Under the pieces are notes generated by a model. That model worked only from the letters and a program-made list of their open reading frames with translations. It did not search any database and had not been told where the DNA came from. From assembly GCF_004321985.1 (NCBI RefSeq), contig NZ_SCQN01000045.1, positions 1 to 62,800 on the forward strand: a stretch of DNA of 62,800 nucleotides. Reading direction: 5' to 3'. Made by a program: the position numbers and the translations under genes. This document shows, piece after piece, positions 1 through 9,254 of this stretch. Numbering within the stretch: position 1 is the first letter of the stretch; each line of letters begins with the position of its first letter. Source of the DNA: Castellaniella sp. (GTDB lineage: Bacteria > Pseudomonadota > Gammaproteobacteria > Burkholderiales > Burkholderiaceae_B).

Positions 1-162
1 GCTATCTTGCCCGTGCGCATGACCCACCGCCGGGCAATCTCGTCATGTGGCGCGGGATGCGCCGACTCAGTGATCTCGAACTGGGCGCCGAGCTGGTGCG
101 TAAATGTGGGTAATCGCAAGACTGGCCGGACGCTTACCGCGAGTCTAACGTCACGGCTTAGA
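1..162 (-). other. Unassigned open frame running off the left edge
   Basis: Downstream of the broken DUF927 gene one minus-strand frame stays open to the window edge. It would encode about 50 residues, including FTHQLGAQFEITESAHPAPH. I do not recognise it. It is not in frame with the DUF927 fragment, so either a new gene begins here or foreign DNA was joined at about position 162. The true start and end are not visible. Confidence 0.2.
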
Positions 163-597
163 TTACCATCCGGTGGTAGTCGCCGCCCGCATGCGCTTGC
201 GGGTGAATTGGCTGTTGATGTAATCCAGGATGCGCCCCTTATTCTTGCGGTCCAGCGCCAGGCCATCGGCCAGCAGCACGGCCAGCACTTCCACACCGTC
301 GCCGGCGAGCATTTGCATGGGCATGGCCCACGGCTTCCAGTTGCCCGAGACGTTGCGGTAGCGCAAGAGCCTGCCGTGATCGCCATCCTCTTGATTGGCG
401 GTTGTCGCCTCGACGTGCAGCGGCCCACAGATCCACGTATCTGTCGGTATGGGCGGCATATCCGCCTTGCCATCCTTCAGCCCGTGGTACCAGACCCCGG
501 CGGGTACCTTCTTGCCGTGGCGCTCCACCGCGTCGTCATAGCAACTCCAGGTGGGTCGCTCATTCATCGCCGGAAAGGGATCGGCAGGGTTGAAGTG
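163..597 (-). pseudogene. DUF927-domain phage protein, N-terminal fragment
   Basis: The residues PGVWYHGLKDGKADMPP, DTWICGPLHVEA and NWKPWAMPMQMLAGDG match the start of DUF927 proteins, which sit in primase/helicase modules of integrated phages and plasmids. Only about 145 codons remain. The frame ends at TAA just after a TTGW that in family members continues into the ATPase-like domain. At its 5' side it enters directly from the primase gene in another frame, and no start codon with a ribosome site is seen. It is therefore cut at both ends. Identification is from remembered family patterns, not a search. Confidence 0.6.
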
Positions 598-1091
598 ACC
601 GCCGCAAGCATCGCTGGATGCACACTCACATTGCCGTCGTCGTGCCAGTAGTCCAGACTCGGCACGAACCGCAGCGCATCGCTGGCGGGCACCGGCAGGC
701 CCCGGCGCGCGAGGTGGAGGCCGGCTGCACAGTCTGGCGTGAGCGGTACCGCCTCGTCCCAGAAGCGCGTCAGGTAATCGCGGTTCTTCGCCCACTGCGC
801 GGCTTGCTCCAGATCGCGTTCACGGCGGGCCTGCTCCACCATTTGCCGGTGGCGGATGCGGTCGGTATCGGTGAGTGGCCTGTCGGCAGACACCCAGACG
901 CCAGACGTGCTCGCCTTCCAGTTCCACCATGGGCAGGCGGGCAGGTCGTCATCGAAGAGCCGATAGGCCCCGGATTTCTTGCCGCCATGGTCACCCTCCA
1001 CCTTGCAGCGGATCAGCCGACCGGCCTCGATGTCACCGGGGATCAAGCCGCCGGCCGCGAGGGCGAGCCGCAGGGATTGGTAATCAGTCAT
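564..1091 (-). pseudogene. Phage primase-type protein, truncated at the C-terminus
   Basis: This begins at ATG 1091, overlapping the rha stop in an ATGA, and runs about 175 codons. The sequence (GDIEAGRLIRCKVEGDHGGK, then WWNWKAS, then SLDYWHDDGNVSVHPAMLAAVT) resembles the N-terminal half of phage toprim-type primases. In those proteins the YWH...PAM segment is followed by a catalytic region of several hundred residues. Here the frame shifts straight into DUF927 sequence and stops at 564. An internal deletion most simply explains this. It would not make an active primase. Confidence 0.6.
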
Positions 1092-1762
1092 GGTCGCACT
1101 CCTGCTGCGCCGCTTCCCAGTCGTTGCAACGCGGCCTTGGCTTGTTGGTAGCCTTGATGGTGGTCGTGCGCGCCAGCCATCGCCTGGGCCGCGAGGAACT
1201 GCGCCACCACCAGTGTGGACTGCCGGGCCGCACTCAGGCACTTGCGGCTTCCTGACTCGATCCCCACCGCCCGATTGATGGCACGGTTCACGTTCAGATG
1301 CACGAATCGCGCATTGCTGGAATCGTAGGCGAGCCTGGCGATTTCATCATGCAGCTCGTGATAGGTCGGCAGATATTCGGTACCGTGCAGGTCTGCACGC
1401 TGGCGGGCCTCGCGGAAAGCCAAGACAAGGCGCACCTTCAATTCACGCACGCGCTTCGTGTTGCGGCTGTAGGTCAGCAGCAGATAGGCTTGATCCTCGT
1501 TCAGCAAGGCGTAGCGTTCGGGCTGTCCACGGCCACGGATTTCTCCGATTTCAAATCGGAGTATTCCCACCTCGCGAAAGTCATCCGTATAGGCGGTCAG
1601 CAACTTCACGACGCTTTCGTGCCGATTGCCCAGATACTGCGCGAGCAAGCGGGAATCGACACGCGGTTCGTTTCCGGGGCTGACCAGGATGATAGAATCT
1701 GCCTTGGTCGTCGGGGTCGCGCTCTTGCCGGAGTCGCGGCCCATTTTCTTGGTCGTCGTCAT
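1088..1762 (-). CDS. rha: Rha-family phage regulatory protein
   Basis: A protein of 224 residues with the pRha signature: SRLLAQYLGNRHESVVKLL, then FREVGILRFEIGEIRGRGQP and YALLNEDQAYLLLTYSRN. Rha proteins are DNA-binding regulators of temperate phages whose expression interferes with growth in hosts lacking IHF (known for the P22/phi-80 type). The start at 1762 is preferred over the upstream in-frame codon at 1906 because AAGGGGG lies just before it. It overlaps the truncated primase gene by 4 bp. It is the only apparently intact gene of the prophage remnant and was probably its early regulator. Confidence 0.75.
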   Translation of the reverse strand: MTTTKKMGRDSGKSATPTTKADSIILVSPGNEPRVDSRLLAQYLGNRHESVVKLLTAYTDDFREVGILRFEIGEIRGRGQPERYALLNEDQAYLLLTYSRNTKRVRELKVRLVLAFREARQRADLHGTEYLPTYHELHDEIARLAYDSSNARFVHLNVNRAINRAVGIESGSRKCLSAARQSTLVVAQFLAAQAMAGAHDHHQGYQQAKAALQRLGSGAAGVRP

Positions 1763-1812
1763 GGTCAGGCCCCCTTGTGCGAGGCCTGCCAGGCGATCGG
1801 ATCTGCCGCCCA

Positions 1813-1876
1813 GGTACCCAAGTTGGTACCCAAAAGCAATAGATTCTATTAGACGAAAATCAGACGGTATTAGACC
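1813..1876. repeat. Tandem GGTACCCA pair and three helically phased ATYAGAC repeats
   Basis: GGTACCCA occurs at 1813-1820 and 1825-1832 (period 12). ATTAGACG, ATCAGACG and ATTAGACC begin at 1848, 1859 and 1869, about one helical turn apart. The block sits between rha and the tRNA-Leu terminator. That position suits either the rha promoter/operator or arm-type sites for a phage integrase or excisionase beside the att site. The repeats are seen directly; the role is inferred. Confidence 0.4.
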
Positions 1877-1884
1877 CGTTGATA

Positions 1885-1926
1885 GCAAAAAACCCGCAGG
1901 ACTCAATGTTCATGCGGGTTTGTCTT
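1885..1926 (-). terminator. Rho-independent terminator after tRNA-Leu (probably bidirectional)
   Basis: An 8-bp stem, AACCCGCA (1891-1898) with TGCGGGTT (1913-1920), closes a 14-nt loop. On the minus strand it is followed by six T, about 58 nt beyond the tRNA 3' end. On the plus strand a looser T-run follows at 1921-1929. Confidence 0.75.
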
Positions 1927-1977
1927 TTTATCGTCAGGACTACATGAGACGATATCGGTACTGCTTGAAGTACCTAC

Positions 1978-2062
1978 TGGTGCCCGAGGTCGGACTCGAA
2001 CCGACAAGCCTTGCGGCGGGGGATTTTGAGTCCCCTGCGTCTACCAATTCCACCACTCGGGC
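1978..2062 (-). tRNA. tRNA-Leu, anticodon CAA
   Basis: Read on the minus strand it starts GCCCGAG and ends CTCGGGC-A-CCA, giving a perfect 7-bp acceptor stem and an encoded CCA. The anticodon stem GGGGA/TCCCC encloses loop CTCAAAA, so the anticodon is CAA. The T-arm carries GGTTCGAACCC, and a long variable arm typical of tRNA-Leu is present. Total length is 85 nt. The prophage remnant lies on its 3' side, the usual side for tRNA-targeted integration. Confidence 0.97.
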
Positions 2063-2103
2063 CGGATCGGGATGACAGATCGTCACCCCGGAAATGGACC
2101 GCC

Positions 2104-2109
2104 ATTATA
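2104..2109 (-). promoter_or_regulatory. Candidate -10 box of the tRNA-Leu promoter
   Basis: A perfect TATAAT on the minus strand lies about 42 bp before the mature tRNA 5' end and shares its bases with the TAA stop codon of the upstream GlxA-type gene. No good -35 hexamer stands at 17 bp spacing, so this is moderate evidence only. Confidence 0.4.
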
Positions 2110-3124
2110 CGGTGTTTTTCACCCCAACCGACCGGCGTCGCCAGAGCCCGGGCGCCACGCCAAAGGCGGTGCGAAAGGTACGACCCATGTGGGCGGCGTC
2201 GGCGAAGCCGCAATCCGAGGCGATCATGGCGATGCTCTTGCCGGTGTGCGCCAACATCCACTCCGCCAGCCGCAGCCGAACGCGGCGCGCATAGGCCTGC
2301 GGCGTCATCTGCAGGTGCCTTCCGAACAGGCGCTGCAATTGTCGGGGCGACATCCCCACCCTGTCGGCCAGCGCCGGCAGGGTGAGCGCGTGGCCGGCGT
2401 ACTGCTCGATCAACAGCGCGGCTCTCTGCACGGCGGCGGGGCAGCCGGGCGGCAAGTCCGCGGGTGGCGGCTGGCTCTGCTGCGATGATTCAGCGGGCTC
2501 CAGTTGTAGCCGGCGCAGGGCGCGCTGCACGTCCGCCTCGGGCAGATGGCGACAGAGAATACGCACGGCTATTTCGGTGACTGCGCCGCCACCCACGCAC
2601 GTCATGCACCGGCGGTCGGAGACCGACTGGCGATCGACCACGACCTGCTCGGGACTAAACGACGGGAATCTCTGGGCGAAGTCCCGATAATGCGCGCTGG
2701 CCACACAAACGCGGTGACCAGCGAGCACGCCAGCGGTGGCCAGCGCAAACACCCCGTTGCACAGCCCCGCCAGATAGCGCCCGCCGCGCGCCGCCTGGCG
2801 CAGCCAGATCGACAGCTCACGTGGATAGGCATCCGGCGGCGCCAGGGGACCGCCCACCACGATCAGCTCGTCAAAGCGCAATGGGTTGCCCAGAAGATCG
2901 GTGGGCACAACCTGGATGCCGCTTGCCGAACGCACAGGAATCAGCGTATCGGCCACCACTTCCCACGCGCAGTGCCCAGATGTTTCGTCATCGGCGCCCA
3001 GCACCCCCAGCAGATCCATGAAGGCCGCGAATGCGGCCATGGTGAACTGAGGTAGCAGCACGAATCCAAGTCGTACTGTAATGTCGTCTTCATTCAATTT
3101 ATAGCTTTTTATGTCGTTTTTCAT
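2105..3124 (-). CDS. GlxA-family transcriptional regulator (DJ-1/PfpI domain plus AraC HTH)
   Basis: A 339-residue protein. Residues about 15-190 form a DJ-1/PfpI-like ligand domain, with the elbow-type motif GLCNGVFALA and FDELIVVGGPLAPP. The last 100 residues are an AraC helix-turn-helix pair (LPALADRVGMSPRQLQRLFG; IAMIASDCGFADAAHMGRTF). GlxA-type regulators often control catabolism of amino acids and quaternary amines. It is divergent from the L-serine deaminase gene across a 148-bp AT-rich intergenic region, so control of sdaA, perhaps by serine or a related amine, is the obvious inference. The ligand is unknown. Confidence 0.85.
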   Translation of the reverse strand: MKNDIKSYKLNEDDITVRLGFVLLPQFTMAAFAAFMDLLGVLGADDETSGHCAWEVVADTLIPVRSASGIQVVPTDLLGNPLRFDELIVVGGPLAPPDAYPRELSIWLRQAARGGRYLAGLCNGVFALATAGVLAGHRVCVASAHYRDFAQRFPSFSPEQVVVDRQSVSDRRCMTCVGGGAVTEIAVRILCRHLPEADVQRALRRLQLEPAESSQQSQPPPADLPPGCPAAVQRAALLIEQYAGHALTLPALADRVGMSPRQLQRLFGRHLQMTPQAYARRVRLRLAEWMLAHTGKSIAMIASDCGFADAAHMGRTFRTAFGVAPGLWRRRSVGVKNTV

Positions 3125-3272
3125 CTGAAAATAAGAGAGTTGCTCGGATACGCTTTAGTAATGGAAAGCTCAATAAAAATAAACATTCCCCCAATACGTC
3201 GTAATCGTTCAATTCGGATTTCACCACATCACTAGAATCAGAACCAGCAACAGATCTTTTCAGGAGCGCACC

Positions 3273-4685
3273 ATGGCGCTTTCAGTCTTCGATATCTTCA
3301 AGATCGGCATCGGACCGTCCAGCTCCCACACCGTGGGGCCCATGCGCGCAGCTCGCAATTTCGCGCACAACCTGGATGCACGCGGTCTGCTGACGCATGT
3401 CACACGGCTGGCGGTGCACTTGTACGGATCGCTGGCCGAGACCGGGGCCGGCCACCGCACCGACATGGGCATCATGCTGGGCCTGATGGGCGAAGCCCCG
3501 GACACGGTGGATCCCGCCGCGATCGACGATCTGATCGCGGGCGTGGAACACGATCACCGCCTGGTAATCTGGCGTAAACACAGCATCGCCTTCAACCCCG
3601 CGCACGTTTTCTCCGGCCGTGTGAAGCCGATGCCGGAACACCCGAACGGGATGCGTTTCATCGCCTACGACGCGCGGGGCGACGTGGTGCTGGACGAGCG
3701 CTACCTGTCGATCGGTGGCGGCTTCATCCGCGCGCTGGACAGCGTGGAAACCGACGAGACGGTGCCGGAGCACGACCCCATGCCCTACCCGTTCTCCTCG
3801 GGTGCGGAACTCATGGCGGCCTGTCGCAAGCACAAGCTGACCATTGCCCAGCTCATGATGGCCAACGAATCCACGCTGCGCCTGGAATCGGAAGTCCACG
3901 CCGGGGTACTGCGCATCGCCCGGGTCATGGACGACGCAATCGACCGGGGCTGCGGCCTGAGCGGGACCATCGCCGATCCTATCCTGCCCGGCGGCTTGAA
4001 GGTCCGGCGCCGCGCCCCGGCGCTCTACACTGAGCTCAAAGCCAAATCGGGCCGTACCAATCCCCCCTTTCCGGCCAACCCGGATGATGTGATGTTCGCC
4101 ATGGACTGGGTGAACCTGTATGCCATGGCAGTGAACGAGGAAAACGCCGCCAGCGGCCGCGTGGTGACGGCTCCGACCAACGGCGCATCGGGCCTGCTGC
4201 CTGCGGTACTGCGCTACTACCGCACCTTCATCCCGGGATGGTCCGAAGACGGTGTGGTGAACTTCCTGCTGACGGCGGCGGCCATCGGTTTTCTGTACAA
4301 GGAAAATGCATCGATTTCCGGCGCGGAAGTCGGCTGCCAGGGCGAGGTGGGTGTGGCCTGTTCCATGGCGGCGGCCGGCCTGACCGCCGTCCAGGGCGGT
4401 AGCGTCGCACAGATCGAGAACGCAGCCGAAATCGGCATGGAACACAATCTGGGCCTGACCTGCGACCCGGTCGGCGGACTCGTCCAGATTCCCTGCATCG
4501 AGCGCAACGCCATGGGTGGCAACAAGGCCATCAACGCATCCCGCCTGGCGCTGCACGGCAATGGCAAGCACCATGTGTCCCTGGATACCGTGATCGAGAC
4601 CATGCGGCAGACGGGTGCCGACATGAAGTCCAAATACAAGGAGACCTCGCGCGGCGGACTGGCCGTGAATGTGGTTGAATGCTGA
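3273..4685 (+). CDS. sdaA: L-serine ammonia-lyase, iron-sulfur type
   Basis: A 470-residue single-chain L-serine deaminase converting L-serine to pyruvate and ammonia. The N-terminus [21 protein letters not shown] is the family hallmark (beta domain). The alpha domain carries Cys355 (VGCQGEVG), Cys397 and Cys408 ([19 protein letters not shown]), which match the three cysteine ligands of the labile [4Fe-4S] cluster; the fourth position is left to substrate. AGGAG stands 8 bp before the ATG. It is divergent from a GlxA-type regulator and followed closely by a flavin-dependent oxidoreductase gene. Length agrees with the family (about 455-460). Confidence 0.95.
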   Translation: MALSVFDIFKIGIGPSSSHTVGPMRAARNFAHNLDARGLLTHVTRLAVHLYGSLAETGAGHRTDMGIMLGLMGEAPDTVDPAAIDDLIAGVEHDHRLVIWRKHSIAFNPAHVFSGRVKPMPEHPNGMRFIAYDARGDVVLDERYLSIGGGFIRALDSVETDETVPEHDPMPYPFSSGAELMAACRKHKLTIAQLMMANESTLRLESEVHAGVLRIARVMDDAIDRGCGLSGTIADPILPGGLKVRRRAPALYTELKAKSGRTNPPFPANPDDVMFAMDWVNLYAMAVNEENAASGRVVTAPTNGASGLLPAVLRYYRTFIPGWSEDGVVNFLLTAAAIGFLYKENASISGAEVGCQGEVGVACSMAAAGLTAVQGGSVAQIENAAEIGMEHNLGLTCDPVGGLVQIPCIERNAMGGNKAINASRLALHGNGKHHVSLDTVIETMRQTGADMKSKYKETSRGGLAVNVVEC

Positions 4686-4720
4686 TTGACCCACTTCACA
4701 AAGCCACTGCGGCCGCAAGC

Positions 4721-5725
4721 ATGAACCACCCCATTCCCCTCTCCGTACTGGATCTGGCACCCATCAACGAGGACGGCAGTGCCGGCGAATCCTTCGCGCA
4801 TTCAGTCGACTTGGCCCAACACGCCGAACGCTGGGGCTACCAGCGCTATTGGATGGCGGAACACCACGGCATGCCCGGTATCGCCAGCGCCGCCACTTCC
4901 GTACTGATTGGCCACGTGGCCGGTGCGACGCGCAGCATCCGCGTGGGGGCAGGCGGCATCATGCTGCCCAACCATGCGCCCATGATCATCGCGGAACAAT
5001 TCGGCACACTGGACGCGCTCTATCCGGGCCGCATCGACCTGGGGTTGGGCCGGGCACCCGGCTCGGACCAGGCGACCGCCCGCGCCCTGCGCCGCACGCT
5101 GGCGTCAGACCCGGATGCCTTCCCAAGAGACGTGTCCGAACTGATGGACTACTTCGACGGCTGTGGCCCAGTGCCGGCCGTGCCGTGCGCAGGCGCCGCC
5201 GTCGAGGTCTGGATCCTGGGCTCCAGCCTGTTTGGCGCGCAGCTCGCGGCTTACCTGGGTCTGCCCTACGCCTTCGCCTCGCACTTCGCGCCAGCTCAGA
5301 TGATGGACGCCATTGCGCTTTACCGCGCGCGGTTCAAGCCATCCCGATACCTGGACAAGCCACATGTCATGCTGGGCTACAACGTCTTTGCGGCCGACAC
5401 GGACGATGAGGCGCGATTCCTGGCCACGTCCTGGCAGCAGTCCTTCATCAACCTGCGTACCGGGCGCCCCAGCCGCCTGCCGCCTCCCGTTCGGGGTTAT
5501 GCGGAATCGCTGCCACCCATGGCCCGCGAACTGCTGGACCACATTCTGTCCTGCACGGCCATTGGCAGCCCTGACACGGTAGCCAGACAAATGCAGGCGT
5601 TCACGGACGAGACGCAGCCCGACGAGCTCATCGTCACCTGCAACATGCATGATCACGCCGCCCGACTGCGGTCGTTCGAGATCGTGTCCCAGGTCCGCGA
5701 AAGGGCTCTGGTGCCCGCCCGCTGA
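4721..5725 (+). CDS. LLM-class flavin-dependent oxidoreductase
   Basis: A luciferase-like TIM-barrel protein of about 334 residues. The start [50 protein letters not shown] and [14 protein letters not shown] are typical of the MsnO8/YhbW branch, which binds FMN or reduced flavin. The substrate cannot be predicted. An alternative ATG at 4679 overlaps the sdaA stop (ATGCTGA) and would add 14 residues by translational coupling. I prefer 4721 because homologues begin close to PLSVLDLAP, but neither start has a clear ribosome site. It is probably co-transcribed with sdaA. Confidence 0.85.
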   Translation: MNHPIPLSVLDLAPINEDGSAGESFAHSVDLAQHAERWGYQRYWMAEHHGMPGIASAATSVLIGHVAGATRSIRVGAGGIMLPNHAPMIIAEQFGTLDALYPGRIDLGLGRAPGSDQATARALRRTLASDPDAFPRDVSELMDYFDGCGPVPAVPCAGAAVEVWILGSSLFGAQLAAYLGLPYAFASHFAPAQMMDAIALYRARFKPSRYLDKPHVMLGYNVFAADTDDEARFLATSWQQSFINLRTGRPSRLPPPVRGYAESLPPMARELLDHILSCTAIGSPDTVARQMQAFTDETQPDELIVTCNMHDHAARLRSFEIVSQVRERALVPAR

Positions 5726-5768
5726 ACGAGCCAAACACCCGCCACGGCACTGGCAACCAGGCGATGGA

Positions 5769-6599
5769 TCAGGGTGCGACGGGCAGCGCGCGCTTGTGGG
5801 CGCTGCGCCGCCAGGTCCCCACGATGACGTCGAAGACCTCTGACGGCACGTCCTTGCCCTCCAGAAAATCGTCGATCTGCGCATAGGTCACGCCGAAGGC
5901 GTCTTCGTCGGGCTTGAGCGGCTTGAGCAGTTCCAGATCCGCCGTCGGCGTCTTGTAGACCAGCGAATCGGGCGCCCCCATGAGCCCCGCCAGCGCGCGC
6001 ACCCGCCGCTTGTTCAGGCCGGCCAGCGGCGTGACATCGGCCGCGCCATCGCCGAACTTGGTGAAGAACCCCATGAGCGATTCGGCCGCATGATCCGTCC
6101 CGACCACCAGCCCGCCGCGGGCGCCGGCGACGGCGTACTGCGCAATCATGCGTTGGCGCGCCTTGATGTTGCCGTGCAGGAAATCTCGCTGGGCGGCATC
6201 GCGAAACGTCTGGCCCGCCGCTTCAACCGAGGCCAGCACGGCATCCGAGGCCGGTTTGACGTCCACCACCAGGACCTCGTCGGCATGGATCACACGCAGG
6301 CTGGCCTGGGCATCAGCCTCGTCCAGTTGTGTGCCATACGGCAGGCGCATGGCGACGAAGTGCACATTGGCACCCTGGGCCCGGACCTGCTCCACGGCGC
6401 GCTGCGACAGGCAGCCCGCCGTGAGCGAATCGACCCCGCCGCTGATGCCCAGCACCAGGGCACGGGCCCCGGTACTGCGCAGCATCTCGGCCAGAAAGTC
6501 CACGCGGCGGGCGAGTTCCGCCGACGCATCGAAGGCCTCGGTGACCCCCAGCGACAGCCTGATCTGCATCCGCAGCGCCTGTTGTTCGAAATTCAGCAA
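5769..6599 (-). CDS. nadE: Ammonia-dependent NAD+ synthetase
   Basis: This adenylates nicotinic acid adenine dinucleotide and amidates it with ammonia to give NAD+. The P-loop-type motif LVLGISGGVDS (about residue 53), the NIKARQRM segment, GTDHAAESLMGFFTKFGDGA and the C-terminal KTPTADLELLKPLKPDE are diagnostic. There is no glutaminase domain, so it is the short ammonia-dependent form. I place the start at TTG 6599, with GGGAG upstream, giving 276 residues (E. coli NadE is 275). The nearest in-frame ATG, at 6569, would give 266. It lies downstream of ilvD on the same strand. Confidence 0.9.
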   Translation of the reverse strand: MLNFEQQALRMQIRLSLGVTEAFDASAELARRVDFLAEMLRSTGARALVLGISGGVDSLTAGCLSQRAVEQVRAQGANVHFVAMRLPYGTQLDEADAQASLRVIHADEVLVVDVKPASDAVLASVEAAGQTFRDAAQRDFLHGNIKARQRMIAQYAVAGARGGLVVGTDHAAESLMGFFTKFGDGAADVTPLAGLNKRRVRALAGLMGAPDSLVYKTPTADLELLKPLKPDEDAFGVTYAQIDDFLEGKDVPSEVFDVIVGTWRRSAHKRALPVAP

Positions 6600-6664
6600 A
6601 GAGATCTCCCGGGCAGATGCCAAAAGAGCACATCCCCGGGCTGGAGACATGCTCGCACCGAAAC

Positions 6665-8359
6665 TCAGTTTCTGTCTTCGAAACGATCCAGAACGGCGCC
6701 GGTGCTGGCATCCGAGCAGTTGAAGGCGAACTTCGCCTGTACACCGCGCGTATAGCGGGGCGCCGGCGCCTTCCATGCGGCCCTACGCTTCGCAATCACA
6801 TCGTCGGGCACGTTCAGTTGCAGCAACTGCTGGTGCGCATCGATGGTGATGGAATCGCCGTCTTCCACCAGCGCGATCGTGCCGCCCGTTGCCGCCTCCG
6901 GCGCGACGTGGCCGACCACCATGCCCCATGTCCCGCCAGAGAAGCGCCCGTCGGTGATCAGGCCGACTGAGTCCCCCAGGCCCTCGCCCACCAGGGCGCT
7001 GGTGGGGGCCAGCATCTCGGGCATGCCCGGACCGCCCTTGGGGCCCAGATAGCGCAGCACCATCACATCGCCCTTGTGGATCTTGCCGCCCAGGATGGCG
7101 TCCATGGCAGATTGCTCGTCCTCGAAGACCCGTGCCGGCCCGGTCATGACCGGGTTCTTCAGGCCGGTGATCTTGGCTACAGCGCCAAGCGTGGCCAGAT
7201 TGCCCTTCAGAATTGCGAGGTGCCCCTGTTTGTACATCGGCCTGTCGATGGGATGAATGACGTCCTGGTCGGGGCTGGGTGAATCCGGCACGTCCGCCAG
7301 CACCTCGGCAATCGTCTGCCCTGTGATCGTGATGCAATCGCCGTGCAGCAAGCCAGCGTTCAACAGCATCTTCATGACCTGCGGGATGCCGCCTGCCTTG
7401 TGGAAATCCACCACCAGATATTTGCCGCTGGGTTTCAGGTCGCAGATGACCGGGACCTTGCGACGCATGCGTTCGAAGTCGTCGATCGTCCATTCGACGT
7501 CGGCCGCATGCGCGATGGCCAGGAAATGCAGGACGGCATTGGTGGATCCGCCCACTGCCATGATGACCGCCACGGCGTTTTCAATGGATTTACGCGTGAC
7601 GATGTCGCGCGCCTTCAGGTCCATTTCCACTGCCTTGAGCAGCACTCGTGCGGATTCCGCCGAAGAATCGATCTTTTCCTGGTGTACGTTGGCCATGGTC
7701 GAGGAATACGGCAGGCTCATGCCCATGGCTTCGAAGGCCGAGCTCATGGTGTTGGCCGTATACATGCCACCACAGGACCCACTGCAGGGAATCGCATGGG
7801 TTTCGATCTCGTGCAGGTTTTCCATGGACATGCGCCCGGCGGCATGTTCACCCACCGCCTCGAAGACGCTGACGATATTGAGATCCCGGCCACAGTATTC
7901 GCCCGGCAGAATCGTGCCACCGTATACATAGATGGCCGGCACATTGGCGCGCAGGATGCCCATCATGCCGCCCGGCATGTTCTTGTCGCAGCCACCGATG
8001 ACCAGCGCCCCGTCCATCCACTGCCCTTGGACACAGGTTTCCACGCAGTCCGCGATGACTTCGCGCGAAACCAGCGAGTACTTCATGCCCTCGGTCCCCA
8101 TGGCCATACCGTCTGAAATCGTCGGTACGCCAAACACCTGCGGATTGCCGCCGGCGGCCTTCACGGCTTCGACCGCCGCGTCGGCCAGCGGCTGCAGGCC
8201 GCTGTTGCAGGGCGTGATCGTGCTCTGGCCATTGGCGATGCCGATCATCGGCTTGTTGAAGTCCCCCTCGGTATAGCCCAGGGCGTAGTACATGGAACGG
8301 TTTGGCGCACGCGCCACACCCTGCGTGATATGAGAGGAACGCAACGGCTTCTTGGACAT
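6665..8359 (-). CDS. ilvD: Dihydroxy-acid dehydratase
   Basis: Catalyses the dehydration step of isoleucine and valine synthesis (2,3-dihydroxy-3-methylvalerate or -isovalerate to the 2-keto acid). The Fe-S ligands are visible as Cys51 (TPCNSG), the CDKNMPGG cysteine near 124 and [15 protein letters not shown] near 197. The tail [19 protein letters not shown] is typical. The start at 8359 (MSKKPLRSS) is chosen because GGAG precedes it at suitable spacing; the ATG at 8377 has none. This gives 564 residues, as in the family. Its upstream neighbour on the same strand is a Crp/Fnr gene, 103 bp away. Confidence 0.95.
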   Translation of the reverse strand: MSKKPLRSSHITQGVARAPNRSMYYALGYTEGDFNKPMIGIANGQSTITPCNSGLQPLADAAVEAVKAAGGNPQVFGVPTISDGMAMGTEGMKYSLVSREVIADCVETCVQGQWMDGALVIGGCDKNMPGGMMGILRANVPAIYVYGGTILPGEYCGRDLNIVSVFEAVGEHAAGRMSMENLHEIETHAIPCSGSCGGMYTANTMSSAFEAMGMSLPYSSTMANVHQEKIDSSAESARVLLKAVEMDLKARDIVTRKSIENAVAVIMAVGGSTNAVLHFLAIAHAADVEWTIDDFERMRRKVPVICDLKPSGKYLVVDFHKAGGIPQVMKMLLNAGLLHGDCITITGQTIAEVLADVPDSPSPDQDVIHPIDRPMYKQGHLAILKGNLATLGAVAKITGLKNPVMTGPARVFEDEQSAMDAILGGKIHKGDVMVLRYLGPKGGPGMPEMLAPTSALVGEGLGDSVGLITDGRFSGGTWGMVVGHVAPEAATGGTIALVEDGDSITIDAHQQLLQLNVPDDVIAKRRAAWKAPAPRYTRGVQAKFAFNCSDASTGAVLDRFEDRN

Positions 8360-8462
8360 GGGAATCGTCTCCGGCATTATCAGTTCAGCAAAGAATGTTT
8401 CAGTTTAAAGCCTGCGGCACCGAGAGGGCGATTCCACCCGCACCGGCACCGGGTATTGTGCT

Positions 8463-9164
8463 TCAGAAGCTGCGGCGCACCGGGCGCGTCAGCGCCTCCA
8501 GGAATTCGGTGTTCTGGACGACCCAGTTACGGCGCCCACCCGCCAGCACCCCCTGGTCCACCCAGTCCGCCAGCAGCCGGCTCAGCGTCTCGGCGCGCAC
8601 CCCGAGGTGCAGGGCCAGCTGCCGCTGCGTCAAGGGTAGGCGGATGGTCCCCTGCACCACTGGCTGGCGCAACAGATAATCCGCCAGGCGCTGTGCCGCA
8701 GTGCTGTCGGCGAACCATTCGACTTCATTGATGCGATGATAGACGCGATCACTCAAGCGGGTGAGCAGCCGCATGGCCAGTTCAGGCCAGACCCGGCAGA
8801 CTTCGAGCAGCCCCTGGCGCTTCAGGCACAGCACCACGGCATCGCCCCGCGCGCGAGCCTGCATCGGATAGCGGCCATGGCTCATGAACATGGCTGTCTC
8901 AGCCAGCAGCTGCCCCGCCTCGAAAATATGGAAGACCCGGTCCTGAAGATCACGCGTATGCCGCAGGACCTCCACACCACCGCTGAGGACATACAGGTAC
9001 TCGATGGCCTCCGCGCCCTCGTGGAACAGCGTCTCGCCATCCTGGATATGCAGCGTCGCCGCGTCGCGCAGCAGAATGGCCGCAACGTCCTGCGGCACGT
9101 CCCGGAACAGGGGGTGCCCCAGAACCTGGGCGGGGAAGTCCTCTTTCAGGGCGGGCTTGGTCAT
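8463..9164 (-). CDS. Crp/Fnr-family transcriptional regulator
   Basis: About 233 residues: a cyclic-nucleotide-binding fold (LFHEGAEAIEYLYVLSGGVEVLR, then LLAETAMF) and a C-terminal winged HTH with RLPLTQRQLALHLGVRAETLSRLLADW as recognition region. The N-terminus has no cysteine cluster, so it is not an FNR-type Fe-S oxygen sensor. The effector is unknown. It is divergent from ppc. The start may be 9164 or 9179; both are in frame and neither has a strong ribosome site. Confidence 0.88.
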   Translation of the reverse strand: MTKPALKEDFPAQVLGHPLFRDVPQDVAAILLRDAATLHIQDGETLFHEGAEAIEYLYVLSGGVEVLRHTRDLQDRVFHIFEAGQLLAETAMFMSHGRYPMQARARGDAVVLCLKRQGLLEVCRVWPELAMRLLTRLSDRVYHRINEVEWFADSTAAQRLADYLLRQPVVQGTIRLPLTQRQLALHLGVRAETLSRLLADWVDQGVLAGGRRNWVVQNTEFLEALTRPVRRSF

Positions 9165-9254
9165 TTCTTCATCATACAAAAAACCGCTTTATGATGAATG
9201 ACTTCTCGCTGTAACACAGACCGGGCGGCAGCCGTCCACCCATCAGGAGCCCTC

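Noticed and set aside
3282-4760. A 492-codon minus-strand frame
   Set aside because: It is fully antisense to sdaA, whose iron-sulfur cysteines and N-terminal signature are unmistakable. It is His/Gln/Arg-rich, as expected for a shadow of GC-rich codons.
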